Below are positions 14,161 to 22,215 of a stretch of 51,777 nucleotides of DNA, piece after piece. The notes under the pieces were generated by a model that had not been told where the DNA came from, searched no databases, and saw only the letters and a list, made by a program, of their open reading frames with translations. A program made the translations under genes and the position numbers. Each line of letters opens with the position of its first letter. Position 1 is the stretch's first letter. Origin of the DNA: Chthonomonas sp. UBA1950 (GTDB taxonomy: Bacteria > Armatimonadota > Fimbriimonadia > Fimbriimonadales > Fimbriimonadaceae); assembly GCA_002336105.1 (NCBI GenBank), contig DDEQ01000050.1, forward strand, positions 1 to 51,777. The letters run 5' to 3'.

Positions 14161-17100
14161 GTCATCGAGGCACCGAAAGCGATTTCGAGCTGACCACGAT
14201 TGAGCGGTTGGAGCTCCTTGGCTATCAACATGTGATGGGGTCCGACCTTGATAGAGATCACAAAGAGGTCGTGTTTGCCGACTCGCTCCGGAGCAACCTA
14301 ACAAAGCGGTATCCGAATCTGCCCAAGACAGCAGTCGAGGAAGCCATCGCCCGCCTCAGTCGCCCACAAGGGGCGGACTTGATGCGGCGTAACCTGGACT
14401 TCCATAACCTCCTGACCCGAGGGCTCGAAGTGAAAGTGGATCGACCGGACGGCACCTCTGAGCATGTCCACATTCACGCCATCGATTGGGACCATCCTGA
14501 GAACAACGAGTTCCTGGTCGTCAATCAACTTCCAATCAAGGGACAAAATGACCGCCGTCCGGACATCATTGTCTATGTAAACGGGCTACCCCTCGTCCTG
14601 TTCGAACTCAAGAATCCGTATGCCGCTGAGCCTTCCGTTGACCACGCGTTGAACCAGGTCGGGCACTACCGCAACGATATTCCACAAATCTTTGAGTGCA
14701 ACGCCTTGGTGGTTGTTTCGGACGGCGTGACGACCCTGCATGGCATGTGGAGCGCGAACGAGGAGTGGTTCGCTCCGTGGAAGTCCATCGATGGAACCAA
14801 CATCGAGAAGGGCACGACCGGATCGATGAAGACCCTGATTGAAGGACTCTTCAAGAAGGAACGCCTCCTGTCGTACGTTCGAGACTTCATCGTTTTCGAA
14901 CAAGCGAACGACCTGATTGTGAAGAAAGGGGCCAAGTATCACCAGTTCTTCGCGGTGCGTGAGGCTGCTGACCGCGCCAAGCTCGCGTTTATGGTCGGCG
15001 GTGATAAACGCCTCGGAGTCATCTGGCACACGACCGGATCGGGCAAGTCTCTTTCGATGACATTCTTGGTCGGAATCTTGAGGCGGATGCCTGAGCTTCA
15101 AAACCCGACGATTGTTGTGCAGGTGGACGCTGCTGATCTAGACGATCAACTACATGATCAGTTCGTATCCGCCCGCGCTCTGGTGGGAGATTCTCGGCAC
15201 GCAGGAAGCATTGAAGAGCTTAGGACGATGCTTCAGGGTGAAGGCGGCGAGTTGATCTTTTCGACCACGCAAAAGTTCCAACTTAAGACGGAGCGTGGGG
15301 CTGACGGCAAGATGGTTCCGGTGGAAGCCGAGCACCCTGTCCTTTCGACCCGAGAGAACATCATTGTCATCACAGACGAGGCGCATAGAAGTCAGTACGG
15401 GTTCCTCAAGGGCTACGCGAGATACCTTCGAGAAGCGATTCCGAACGCCAAGTTTCTGGGCTTTACAGGCACTCCGGTCAGTTTCAGTGGTGCAGATACC
15501 ATCGAAGTTTTTGGGGGGCTGATTCATACCTACGACATGGCCCAGTCGCAAGATGACGGAGCCACGGTTCCAATCTATTACGAGCCCCGCCAGGTGAGGC
15601 TTCATTTAAGCCAAGCGGATATCGACGCGGCACTGGCTGAAGCTGCGAAGGATGAGGCACCCAGCGAGCTGGAACGCAAGAAGAGCCGATGGGCCGCTCT
15701 GGCCGCTGCCGCAGGTGCCAAAGAGCGAGTGAAGGAGCTTGCAGCTGACCTGCTGGAGCACTACCACGAGCGAACCGCGACCCTTTCGGGCAAGGCCATG
15801 ATCGTCTGCATGACGCGCGGCAACTGTGTTCGCCTGTACGACGCGATTACCGCACTCGAAGGTTGCCCCGAAGTGAAGGTAGTGATGACCGGGGACCTGG
15901 GAAATGACCCCAAGGAATGGAGCGAAGCAGGACACCTCACGACCAAGCTTCAGCGCGACGCGATCAAAAAGCGCATGGTTGATCCAGACGACCCGTTGAA
16001 GTTGGTCATCGTCTGCGATATGTGGCTTACCGGTACCGACATCCCGTGTTTGCACACTCTCTACGTGGATAAGCCCATGCGCGGGCACGGGATTATCCAA
16101 GCCATCAGCCGGGTGAACCGCGTTTTCAGCGACAAGCCGAGTGGGTTGGTGGTGGACTACATCGGCATAGCGGACGATTTACGCGAAGCGACGAACACCT
16201 ACACCCAAGGTGGTGGGAAGGGTAATCCGGCACCGAGTGTTACCGATGAAGCGGTTCCTATCTTCCTCGATGCACTGGCCAAGCTTCGGGACACTCTTCC
16301 AGAAGCCATCGACTACGGCGATTGGCGAAAACTAAGCCGGATTGACCTCGAAGATCGATACTCTTTGGTCTATGGCCACCTAACCGAAACCGACGAGCTT
16401 CGAGACGCGTTCCTCGTTGCAGAAGCGCGAGCAAGCCAGGCATTCATTCTCGTCAAGCAACTTGATGAATGTCGCGTGTATGCCGACGAACTCATCTTCA
16501 GCCAGCAGTTGCGTAAGCAGCTGCAAAAGACCAAGCCGGGTGGAACGAAGAAGACAGACGTTGAGAAGGCAGTCCGCGACCTTGTGGACTCTCATGTCGA
16601 GTCTGAAGGAGTTTTTGACATCTTCAAGGCGGCAGGAATCGAGAGGGCGGACCTGTCAATCCTCGATGAAAAGTTCCTTCAAACCTTCAAGGACAAGCCC
16701 CTCCCGAATCTCCGCCTCAAGTTGCTGGAAGCACTGCTTAAGGACCAGCTGACAAAGCATGAGTTGAAGAACCTAGCCAAGGCGAAGAGCTTCAAGCAGA
16801 TGCTTGAGGAGACGCTGCGCAAGTATCACAACCGTCTCATTGACGCGGCGGATGTCATCAAGGCGATGCTTGAAATCAAAGAGGACATCGACCGAGACTC
16901 AAAGCGAGCTGAGGAGTTGGGTTTGGCCGAGGAGGAGCTCGCATTCTACGACGCGGTAGCCACGGCCTACGAGGACGTATACGGAACCGACTTTCTCCGT
17001 GACCTCGTCCATGAGGTCGTGCAGTCCGTCAAGCGAAACCTGAAGGTGGACTGGACCGCCCCTCACCGCGAGGATGTGAAAGCAGCGGTAAGAGCCGCCG

Positions 17101-17213
17101 TGAAGCGAGTCCTGATCAAGAAAGGTGTTAAGCCTGAGCACTTCGACTCAGTATTGGTGTCCGTCATGTCGCAAGCGGAGGCGGCATTTGCAAACTGGCC
17201 GTTCGCGGCTTGA
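14157..17213 (+). CDS. hsdR: Type I restriction endonuclease/translocase subunit HsdR
   Basis: 1018 aa. An N-terminal PD-(D/E)xK nuclease (D136 in RRPDIIVYV, E150-x-K152 in LFELKNP) is followed by two RecA-like motor domains: Walker A TTGSGKS at about 292, DEAH at about 406, motif III FTGTP and motif VI AISRVNRVF. A long helical C-terminus contacts the methylase. It pumps DNA towards the bound complex and cuts when translocation is blocked. I chose ATG 14157 because it overlaps the DUF3800 stop (ATGA); the frame is open for six more codons. All key residues are present, so the enzyme should be active. Confidence 0.96.
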   Translation: MSHRGTESDFELTTIERLELLGYQHVMGSDLDRDHKEVVFADSLRSNLTKRYPNLPKTAVEEAIARLSRPQGADLMRRNLDFHNLLTRGLEVKVDRPDGTSEHVHIHAIDWDHPENNEFLVVNQLPIKGQNDRRPDIIVYVNGLPLVLFELKNPYAAEPSVDHALNQVGHYRNDIPQIFECNALVVVSDGVTTLHGMWSANEEWFAPWKSIDGTNIEKGTTGSMKTLIEGLFKKERLLSYVRDFIVFEQANDLIVKKGAKYHQFFAVREAADRAKLAFMVGGDKRLGVIWHTTGSGKSLSMTFLVGILRRMPELQNPTIVVQVDAADLDDQLHDQFVSARALVGDSRHAGSIEELRTMLQGEGGELIFSTTQKFQLKTERGADGKMVPVEAEHPVLSTRENIIVITDEAHRSQYGFLKGYARYLREAIPNAKFLGFTGTPVSFSGADTIEVFGGLIHTYDMAQSQDDGATVPIYYEPRQVRLHLSQADIDAALAEAAKDEAPSELERKKSRWAALAAAAGAKERVKELAADLLEHYHERTATLSGKAMIVCMTRGNCVRLYDAITALEGCPEVKVVMTGDLGNDPKEWSEAGHLTTKLQRDAIKKRMVDPDDPLKLVIVCDMWLTGTDIPCLHTLYVDKPMRGHGIIQAISRVNRVFSDKPSGLVVDYIGIADDLREATNTYTQGGGKGNPAPSVTDEAVPIFLDALAKLRDTLPEAIDYGDWRKLSRIDLEDRYSLVYGHLTETDELRDAFLVAEARASQAFILVKQLDECRVYADELIFSQQLRKQLQKTKPGGTKKTDVEKAVRDLVDSHVESEGVFDIFKAAGIERADLSILDEKFLQTFKDKPLPNLRLKLLEALLKDQLTKHELKNLAKAKSFKQMLEETLRKYHNRLIDAADVIKAMLEIKEDIDRDSKRAEELGLAEEELAFYDAVATAYEDVYGTDFLRDLVHEVVQSVKRNLKVDWTAPHREDVKAAVRAAVKRVLIKKGVKPEHFDSVLVSVMSQAEAAFANWPFAA

Positions 17214-17231
17214 GAGGAGGTTGGAGCAAAG

Positions 17232-18266
17232 ATGGCTGTTTGGTTAGTTCGAGCTGGCGGACATGGCGAGTATCAGTCGAAGTTCTTGACTGAGAACCGA
17301 ATCTATTTGACGTGGGAGCGGCTGGACGTCAACTTGCAGCAGTTGACGAATCGCGAAGCATTGCTCGAAGCGATGAAAGAGCGGTACCCAGACGCCAAGC
17401 CAAAGGTTTTGATCAACTATGGTAGCCAGGTTTGGCCCTTCGCGCATGACATCCAAGTTGGCGACTGGGTGATCTTGCCACTGAAGCACGAGCGAGCCAT
17501 CCAAGTCGGGCAGGTTACGGGAGGCTACCATTTTCATCCCGAAGGCCCGAATCCGTTCTTTCACTACCGCGAAGTTAAGTGGATTGGAGAGGCGATTCCC
17601 CGTAGTCACTTCGGTAAGGACCTTCTCAACACGTTCGGCGCGTTCATGACCATCTGTCGGGTGCAACGCAACAACGCCGAAGCGAGACTGAAGGCGATGC
17701 AGGCTTCTGGATGGGCACCGGAGACGGGTTCCAATGTCATTTCATCCGCTCCAACGGTAAGCGACGAGGAGGCCGCGCAGTTCGACATTGAAGAGCGAGC
17801 ACGTGATGAGATTGTTCGACTCATTTTGAGTCGGTTCAAGGGCTATGACCTCGCCCGACTCGTGGAAGGCATCCTACGAGCACAAGGCTACACGACGTAC
17901 CGTCCGCCTACGGGCCCGGATGGAGGAGCTGATATTCTTGCAGGTGCTGGACCGCTCGGGTTTGGTTCGCCCCGGCTCGTTGTCGAGGTGAAGTCGGAGC
18001 AGAGCCCTATTGATCGACCAACCGTTGATAAACTTCTCGGTTCTGTGACCAAGTTCGGAGCAAACGAGGGCTTGTTTGTTTCCTGGAGCGGATTCAAGAA
18101 CAATGTCCAAAAGGAGCTCGCGGGCAGCTACTTCCGAGTTCGGCTTTGGTCGCAGACCGAGCTATTGGATGCGCTTTATGATGTGTATGACAAGCTCGAC
18201 GACGATCTTCGAGCCGAGATTCCCTTGAAGCGCATTTGGACGGTAGCTCTGCCTGAGGACGATTAA
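17232..18266 (+). CDS. Mrr-like restriction endonuclease with N-terminal EVE/PUA-like domain
   Basis: 344 aa. The C-terminal part (about residues 195-310) is an Mrr_cat nuclease: ARLVEGILRAQGYTTYRPPT then GPDGGADILAG...RLVVEVKSE, giving the D-x(n)-E-x-K site, and VTKFGANEGLFVSWSGF. The N-terminal 150 residues (MAVWLVRAGGHGEYQSKFLT, IQVGDWVILPLKHERAIQVG, YHFHPEG) look like the PUA-type fold that reads modified bases in type IV enzymes. I infer a modification-dependent endonuclease. Its ATG is 18 bp after hsdR, with GAGGAGG upstream, so it closes the operon. It would complement the type I system by attacking DNA with modified bases. Confidence 0.85.
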   Translation: MAVWLVRAGGHGEYQSKFLTENRIYLTWERLDVNLQQLTNREALLEAMKERYPDAKPKVLINYGSQVWPFAHDIQVGDWVILPLKHERAIQVGQVTGGYHFHPEGPNPFFHYREVKWIGEAIPRSHFGKDLLNTFGAFMTICRVQRNNAEARLKAMQASGWAPETGSNVISSAPTVSDEEAAQFDIEERARDEIVRLILSRFKGYDLARLVEGILRAQGYTTYRPPTGPDGGADILAGAGPLGFGSPRLVVEVKSEQSPIDRPTVDKLLGSVTKFGANEGLFVSWSGFKNNVQKELAGSYFRVRLWSQTELLDALYDVYDKLDDDLRAEIPLKRIWTVALPEDD

Positions 18267-18622
18267 GTCAATATCCTTAGGGCATTCTGGTACGGCTAAT
18301 GCGCTGCTGTTTTGGGACGCTTTTTGAGTCTGCTACGCGACCTAAACGACATTTTGGGAAGTAGTCGGGAGGGAACGTGCGGCGTAAACACTGCGTAAAC
18401 TGGTGACGGTGATTATCCCCACCTATGCGCCTGGTTCTCCTCTTTGGCCGCCAAACTTTGGATGCTCTTCCGTCAAAACCAAAATCTGAGCACCCATCGC
18501 TGAACCTATTCCTCCGTTTCCTCCGCATCTGCGAAGAGGGTGTGCCCGGCATGTTTAGACAGACCAGCAAAGAGCGGTTCAAGGTTTCGCAAGGGAAGGC
18601 AGTGCCATTTAGTCACCAGCGT
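18267..18622. other. 356-bp convergent gap
   Basis: This lies between the ends of the defence operon (plus) and the integrase operon (minus). I see no convincing gene. It contains two GTAAAC repeats (18384-18389, 18395-18400) and GGTGACGGT (18402-18410), whose reverse complement ACCGTCACC stands beside the GTAAAC cluster near 4545-4553. A 72-codon plus-strand frame starting at 18425 lacks a ribosome site and has no family resemblance. No strong terminator hairpin is visible. Confidence 0.5.
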
Positions 18623-19255
18623 TCACGAACGGACAATGTCTAGCTCGGCGACTTCTTCTCGGAGAAGCTTTGTCGGAGACGCAAGCCTAGGTTCATCGCC
18701 CACCCGCTTTTCGAACTCCTCAACCAACGATTGGTAATACCAAATCAGATCGCTCTTCGAAGCGTTGAAGCGATTCCAATGCCCTTCGCCCTGCGTGCGA
18801 GAATCTTGATTCAGAGCCCGTACGTTGTGAATCTTGTCGCAGACTGAGATGAGAAGAGCGGAAGGCGATTTGGCCGCCATCCCAGCCAGATAATGCTCTT
18901 TTCGCTCTCGCCACGGGGCTTTTTCGGTCTTGGATTCGGTGATGGAGTCTGAGTTCTGTCGCACGATTTGCTCGACCAGTTCTCCAAACTCGGCGCGAAT
19001 GTAGGCGACGACCGGTTCTCCTCCGGCGTCTTCAGCGGCATCGTGGAGCAATCCACCAATGGCCTCGTCCTCCGTGCCACCAAACTCAAGGACCAGCCCC
19101 GCGACCTGGAGAAGGTGGGAGATGTAAGGTATCGACGTGCCCTTTCGGGTGTCGGCCATGTGGATATGCGCGGCATATCCAACGGCTCGATGAAATCGGC
19201 TAGTAAGGTAGGTTTTCGGTTCGTATCTCATAACATTTTTCGCTTCAGACAGCAT
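18623..19255 (-). CDS. SpoT-like HD-domain hydrolase (small alarmone hydrolase-like)
   Basis: 210 aa forming a single HD domain of the RelA/SpoT hydrolase type: H47 in SHLLQVAGLV, H71-D72 in GGLLHDAAED with E75-D76, and the later SVCDKIHNVRALNQD (compare KLADRLHNMRTL in SpoT). There is no synthetase or TGS domain. Enzymes of this type remove the 3' pyrophosphate of (p)ppGpp or related nucleotides with Mn2+. It is the last gene of the operon that begins with the integrase. ATG 19255 has no clear ribosome site; ATG 19231 is an alternative. On a mobile island it may act as an antitoxin to alarmone-type toxins or in host stress control; both ideas are inference. Confidence 0.8.
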   Translation of the reverse strand: MLSEAKNVMRYEPKTYLTSRFHRAVGYAAHIHMADTRKGTSIPYISHLLQVAGLVLEFGGTEDEAIGGLLHDAAEDAGGEPVVAYIRAEFGELVEQIVRQNSDSITESKTEKAPWRERKEHYLAGMAAKSPSALLISVCDKIHNVRALNQDSRTQGEGHWNRFNASKSDLIWYYQSLVEEFEKRVGDEPRLASPTKLLREEVAELDIVRS

Positions 19256-19274
19256 GCAGCCGAATCAGCGCGAC

Positions 19275-19715
19275 TCAATGAACTCCTCCGCTCTGCTCGA
19301 AGCATTCGAAGCAGAGCTTTCCATCGAGGCATTCGGGCGGCTTGGAGTTGCCACATGCGACACACTCTCGAAACGCGGACTTCCTCCGATGCTCCGCTTT
19401 GCGGATAAGCAAGCTCAGGCCCCTGCGCACCTCATCGTCGATGCACTTAGCATCATGAAGGCCACCCACGACCCGTTCATGATCGAACAAGGCCACAGGC
19501 GTATGCGAGCCAACCCACTGAATCCGGTAGGGTGCCACCGTGATCGAGTCCCCCTCTCGCTGGACGAGAACATGTTCACCGTACTGCCACATCGAATGCA
19601 GGTTGTGAGCGAGCGCGTCGCAAAGAGCCTCTACGTCGTTCAATCGCTCGCCCGTGACTGGCTCGACTTGCAACGGCGGGATGCAAGGCGAACTTTTCTC
19701 CGCAAGCCGGATCAT
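19275..19715 (-). CDS. Unknown protein with C-terminal zinc ribbon
   Basis: 146 aa. The first 115 residues contain an alpha/beta region (NDVEALCDALAHNLHSMWQY then VLVQREGDSITVAPYRIQWV) that I do not recognise. The C-terminus has CVACGNSKPPECLDGKLCFEC, with two C-x2-C knuckles and an extra Cys, so a zinc-binding ribbon is likely. ATG 19715 has AAAGGAG 5 nt upstream and forms an ATGA overlap with the gene before it; the frame is open upstream to 19805 but without such a site. It is co-transcribed with the integrase and the HD hydrolase. Confidence 0.65.
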   Translation of the reverse strand: MIRLAEKSSPCIPPLQVEPVTGERLNDVEALCDALAHNLHSMWQYGEHVLVQREGDSITVAPYRIQWVGSHTPVALFDHERVVGGLHDAKCIDDEVRRGLSLLIRKAEHRRKSAFRECVACGNSKPPECLDGKLCFECFEQSGGVH

Positions 19716-20605
19716 TTGTGCTCCTTTACTAGCTGCTCTAGACGGTTGAATGCTGCCTGAATGACACCTCGCTCGAACTCCCCAGCGATATGGCCATTGC
19801 ACCACTTTTCGCCACGGATGCAGACCGCCATGTACTGCCGGACAGTCGCGAGATTTGCCTTTGCAAAGAAGTCGGAAGGATTCGGATAGTCTTGCTCACC
19901 GATGTTCAGGAACTTGGGATCGGGGATCGGTTCGCCGTCCTTGATTCCGTGGTATGGATCGATGTAGAAAACAGTTTCGGACACTGCCTCTGACCACTCG
20001 TGAACGACAGGGTGATACTTCGGCCACGGAAACTGAATGGCCTCAACGCCACCTTCGAGCTCAATCTTGTCTCCACCTTCCCAACCAATGAACTCTTGAA
20101 AGGGCAGACGGTCAAAAGTTGGCTTATACGCTAAGATGCGCTCGATGTCCTCGACCGCTGGAGCGGTCAGGTAGTTGAGCCTTACCATAGCGAGGTTGAC
20201 CCCTCCCGTCGCAAAATGATCGGCGAACCATCCTCCGTCGTTGTTGTCTGGGAACCGAGAGAAGCGTGTGACGGCACGAAGGAACGTGATTAAATCCCAC
20301 AGCGAGGCTTCCCGGAACCTTGCACAGTCTTCAAACCTGGCGAGGCACTGCGTGAAAACTCCATTGCTCCATTCAATGCCCTCAGCCTGGACGCGGGGAA
20401 CGATCTGCTCGAAAAAGTGGTCTAGGGTGTCGAGAAACGTGGTCGCTTCCGGGCCGTACTCCCAACCGTCGCCGCCTGGCTTTTTGATCTCCGGGGTTGG
20501 GTCGCTGAGGCCAATCCAAGTGCTTTCAACGCGCCGCCATACATTGAGCTCCAGTGGGTTCCAATCCCGAATCGCTCCCGAACCCAATCCTCCATCAGTC
20601 GGCAT
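19712..20605 (-). CDS. Unknown protein with DUF6508-like C-terminus
   Basis: 297 aa. The last 45 residues (VRQYMAVCIRGEKWCNGHIA, GEFERGVIQAAFNRL) resemble the end of DUF6508 proteins, which carry the pattern '(V/I)RGErFcdGHw...ie.G.i...l.RL'. The larger N-terminal part (WNPLELNVWRRVESTWIGLS; FLDTLDHFFEQIVPRVQAEG) is not recognised. No catalytic motif is evident. I chose ATG 20605 because GAGG lies 7 nt upstream; an ATG at 20617 is also in frame. The start overlaps the integrase stop by 11 bp, so the two are translationally coupled. Confidence 0.6.
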   Translation of the reverse strand: MPTDGGLGSGAIRDWNPLELNVWRRVESTWIGLSDPTPEIKKPGGDGWEYGPEATTFLDTLDHFFEQIVPRVQAEGIEWSNGVFTQCLARFEDCARFREASLWDLITFLRAVTRFSRFPDNNDGGWFADHFATGGVNLAMVRLNYLTAPAVEDIERILAYKPTFDRLPFQEFIGWEGGDKIELEGGVEAIQFPWPKYHPVVHEWSEAVSETVFYIDPYHGIKDGEPIPDPKFLNIGEQDYPNPSDFFAKANLATVRQYMAVCIRGEKWCNGHIAGEFERGVIQAAFNRLEQLVKEHK

Positions 20606-21794
20606 TCTTCGCCTCACTCGGGCGAATCAACTCTTCAAGAGCTGTGGCGACCTTTTTCTGAACGATGGAAGAGCCATGCCCGTACAAGTCCGCCGTCAAG
20701 GAAACTTGGCGATGGCCGAGCAGCTTTTGAACCGCATGGATATCTCCGGTCGCCGCGTGAGCTAAGGTTGCCGCTGTGTGACGGGCTTTGTGGGGCGAAA
20801 TCACTTTCACTTTCGCGGTTTTACAAAGCTCGACCAGTCGGTCCCGAACAAACTTGGGATCGAGGCGACGGCCATAAGGATTCAAGAAGACGACGCCGTC
20901 CGGGTCGGACACACCGTCGATGAGTTGCTTCGACTTGAGTGCTTTTAGTTGATTCAATAGGGATTTGACCAGGTGCAATGAGCGAATCTGGTTCGTTTTG
21001 GTCCCAGGCACATAAGTGAGAGCCTTATCTCGCCGCATGAGTTGCCCAGAGATTCGGACGGTTCCCGCGTCAAAGTCCACATCCTGCCAACGTACGCCGC
21101 AAGCTTCGGCCAAGCGTGTTCCCGTCATGAAGAGAAAGCTCCAGAACTCGGGGAGATCGGATTGAGCGGCGGCATCCAGGAGCTTCCGGGCCTCCTCTAG
21201 CGTTAGGGATACGGGTGGTTGCTTGACTTCCTTCGGTAACTCCACATGAGAGGCAGGATTGATTGATGCGAGCCCGTCGCGAATGGCATCGTTATAGGCG
21301 GCTTGCAGGACCGCTCGGATCAGCCGAAGGGTCGAGCGTGAAAGCTTAGCGGTGGGTTCCTCTTTTGCTTCCTTCGCTCGCGGTTGGACGGTCTGACTAG
21401 CTTTCATGGAGATCAGCTTTTGGACGTCCGGGCGTCGGAGGTCCTCGATCTTTTTCTTCCCGAGATGAGGGATGATGTGCTGGTCGATCAGCCATCGGTA
21501 TTGCCGGTAGGTGGAATCAGCTCGGTTCGGCTTAATCGTCGTCTCGACCCACTCGTCGAGGTACTTCCCGAGTGTCCCCTTCGTGGGAGCAGCGACTCGG
21601 CCAGCGAGTAACTCGGATTGAAGCTTGCGAAGCTTCTCCGTTGCTTCGGCATGAGATGCCGCCCGTCCACCACGATACTGAAGCTTTCCCGTGACCGGAT
21701 CAACTCCAATCGCAAGCTTGTACCGCCACTGCGGTCCGTCTTGGTAAACCCATCCGTCACCGTTTGAACGTCGTCTCTGAGTGTTCTTTGCCAT
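20595..21794 (-). CDS. Tyrosine recombinase/integrase of the island
   Basis: 399 aa with an N-terminal arm-binding-like part (GDGWVYQDGPQWRYKLAIGV), a core-binding SAM-like domain (TLGKYLDEWVETTIKPNRAD; STYRQYRWLIDQHIIPHLGK) and the catalytic domain with R227 (TGTRLAEACGVRW), H335-x2-R338 (HKARHTAATLAH) and Y371 (LYGHGSS). This is a complete phage-type integrase. The start at ATG 21794 gives a normal family N-terminus; the frame is open upstream to 21860, but that stretch contains the arm-site repeats. It sits about 150 bp from the right attachment repeat and points into the island, heading a four-gene operon. Arm sites 10-55 bp upstream suggest that the integrase represses its own transcription. 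Confidence 0.95.
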   Translation of the reverse strand: MAKNTQRRRSNGDGWVYQDGPQWRYKLAIGVDPVTGKLQYRGGRAASHAEATEKLRKLQSELLAGRVAAPTKGTLGKYLDEWVETTIKPNRADSTYRQYRWLIDQHIIPHLGKKKIEDLRRPDVQKLISMKASQTVQPRAKEAKEEPTAKLSRSTLRLIRAVLQAAYNDAIRDGLASINPASHVELPKEVKQPPVSLTLEEARKLLDAAAQSDLPEFWSFLFMTGTRLAEACGVRWQDVDFDAGTVRISGQLMRRDKALTYVPGTKTNQIRSLHLVKSLLNQLKALKSKQLIDGVSDPDGVVFLNPYGRRLDPKFVRDRLVELCKTAKVKVISPHKARHTAATLAHAATGDIHAVQKLLGHRQVSLTADLYGHGSSIVQKKVATALEELIRPSEAKNAD

Positions 21795-21804
21795 GGCCTT
21801 CAAA

Positions 21805-21849
21805 AACTCTTCCCAGCGGGAATAAACGGGAAGAGTTCCGGGAAGGATT
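21805..21849. repeat. Candidate right integrase arm sites overlapping the integrase promoter region
   Basis: AACTCTTCCCA (21805-21815) is the exact reverse complement of the left-end TGGGAAGAGTT. CGGGAAGAGTT (21827-21837) and CGGGAAGGATT (21839-21849) are direct near-copies with the same 12-bp period as the left pair. They lie between the integrase start and the right attachment repeat. Confidence 0.7.
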
Positions 21850-21943
21850 GTACCGCACATCGGAAGACAATGATAAACAGATTAGGTTCAAACGGGGATC
21901 GAATGAGGACATCTACGCAGATTCAAAGACATGTTTAGTGTCA

Positions 21944-21995
21944 ACTGTTAATCAGCGGGTCATAGGTTCGAGTCCTATTGCGGCAGCCACCTTTT
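21944..21995. repeat. Right attachment site (partial tRNA-Asn copy)
   Basis: A 52-bp exact copy of 4199-4250: the 3' half of tRNA-Asn from the anticodon loop through CCACCTTTT. The bases before it (ATGTTTAGTGTCA) do not pair as a tRNA 5' half, so this is not a functional tRNA gene. Confidence 0.93.
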
Positions 21996-22001
21996 AGGTT
22001 C

Positions 22002-22027
22002 AAAACCTCGTCTTCGGGCGGGGTTTT
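22002..22027 (+). terminator. Original tRNA-Asn terminator, displaced by the island
   Basis: The 9-bp stem AAAACCTCG/CGGGGTTTT (one G-T pair) with an 8-nt loop is followed by CTTGTTTTT. It comes directly after the right attachment repeat. In the island-free chromosome it would stand immediately behind tRNA-Asn. Confidence 0.8.
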
Positions 22028-22203
22028 CTTGTTTTTCAACCGTCAATGTGGAGCAGGGACCCAACAGCAGCGGGCGTATGCCTCGCACTTCAAGTCAGTT
22101 GTTTCAGAAAGAGGTTGCCTGCCTCAGGAATGATTTAGAGACCATCAAAAGGGAATAGGACAATTCGTCGAGCCTCAAGAGTCTTGAAGCCTTCAGCACC
22201 TGA

Positions 22204-22209
22204 TAGTAT
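22204..22209 (+). promoter_or_regulatory. -10-like TAGTAT for a leaderless kinase mRNA
   Basis: TAGTAT, then TCAGTA (6 nt), then the GTG start at 22216. The distance puts the transcription start at or next to the start codon, and no Shine-Dalgarno sequence is present. Three other host genes here show the same TANNNT-N6-start layout. Confidence 0.5.
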
Positions 22210-22215
22210 TCAGTA

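Larger units (their letters stand above)
4199..21995. mobile_element. Integrative genomic island in tRNA-Asn carrying a composite restriction/defence operon
   Basis: The limits are two copies of a 52-bp direct repeat (4199-4250 and 21944-21995), the first inside an intact tRNA-Asn. The unit between them, one repeat included, is about 17.7 kb. It holds a tyrosine integrase next to the right end, an excisionase-like gene and a C1-type repressor near the left end, candidate integrase arm sites inside both ends, and a large defence operon as cargo. No phage structural, replication or conjugation genes are seen, so it is a non-conjugative, possibly satellite-like island that would need other elements for transfer. 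The host sequence on either side is unrelated (exopolysaccharide genes on the left, a kinase gene on the right). Confidence 0.93.

Noticed and set aside
18425..18643. A 72-codon plus-strand gene after the Mrr-like gene
   Set aside because: There is no ribosome site or family resemblance, and the end overlaps the HD hydrolase gene antisense.
19254..19760. A 168-codon plus-strand gene opposite the zinc-ribbon gene
   Set aside because: The minus-strand genes here are linked by ribosome sites and ATGA overlaps, and the plus-strand frame has no such support.
21944..21995. A second tRNA-Asn gene
   Set aside because: Only the 3' half is present; the sequence upstream cannot form the acceptor, D or anticodon 5' strands.
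4199..21995. An integrated prophage
   Set aside because: Integrase, excisionase and C1-type repressor are present, but no terminase, portal, capsid, tail, lysis or replication genes are found.
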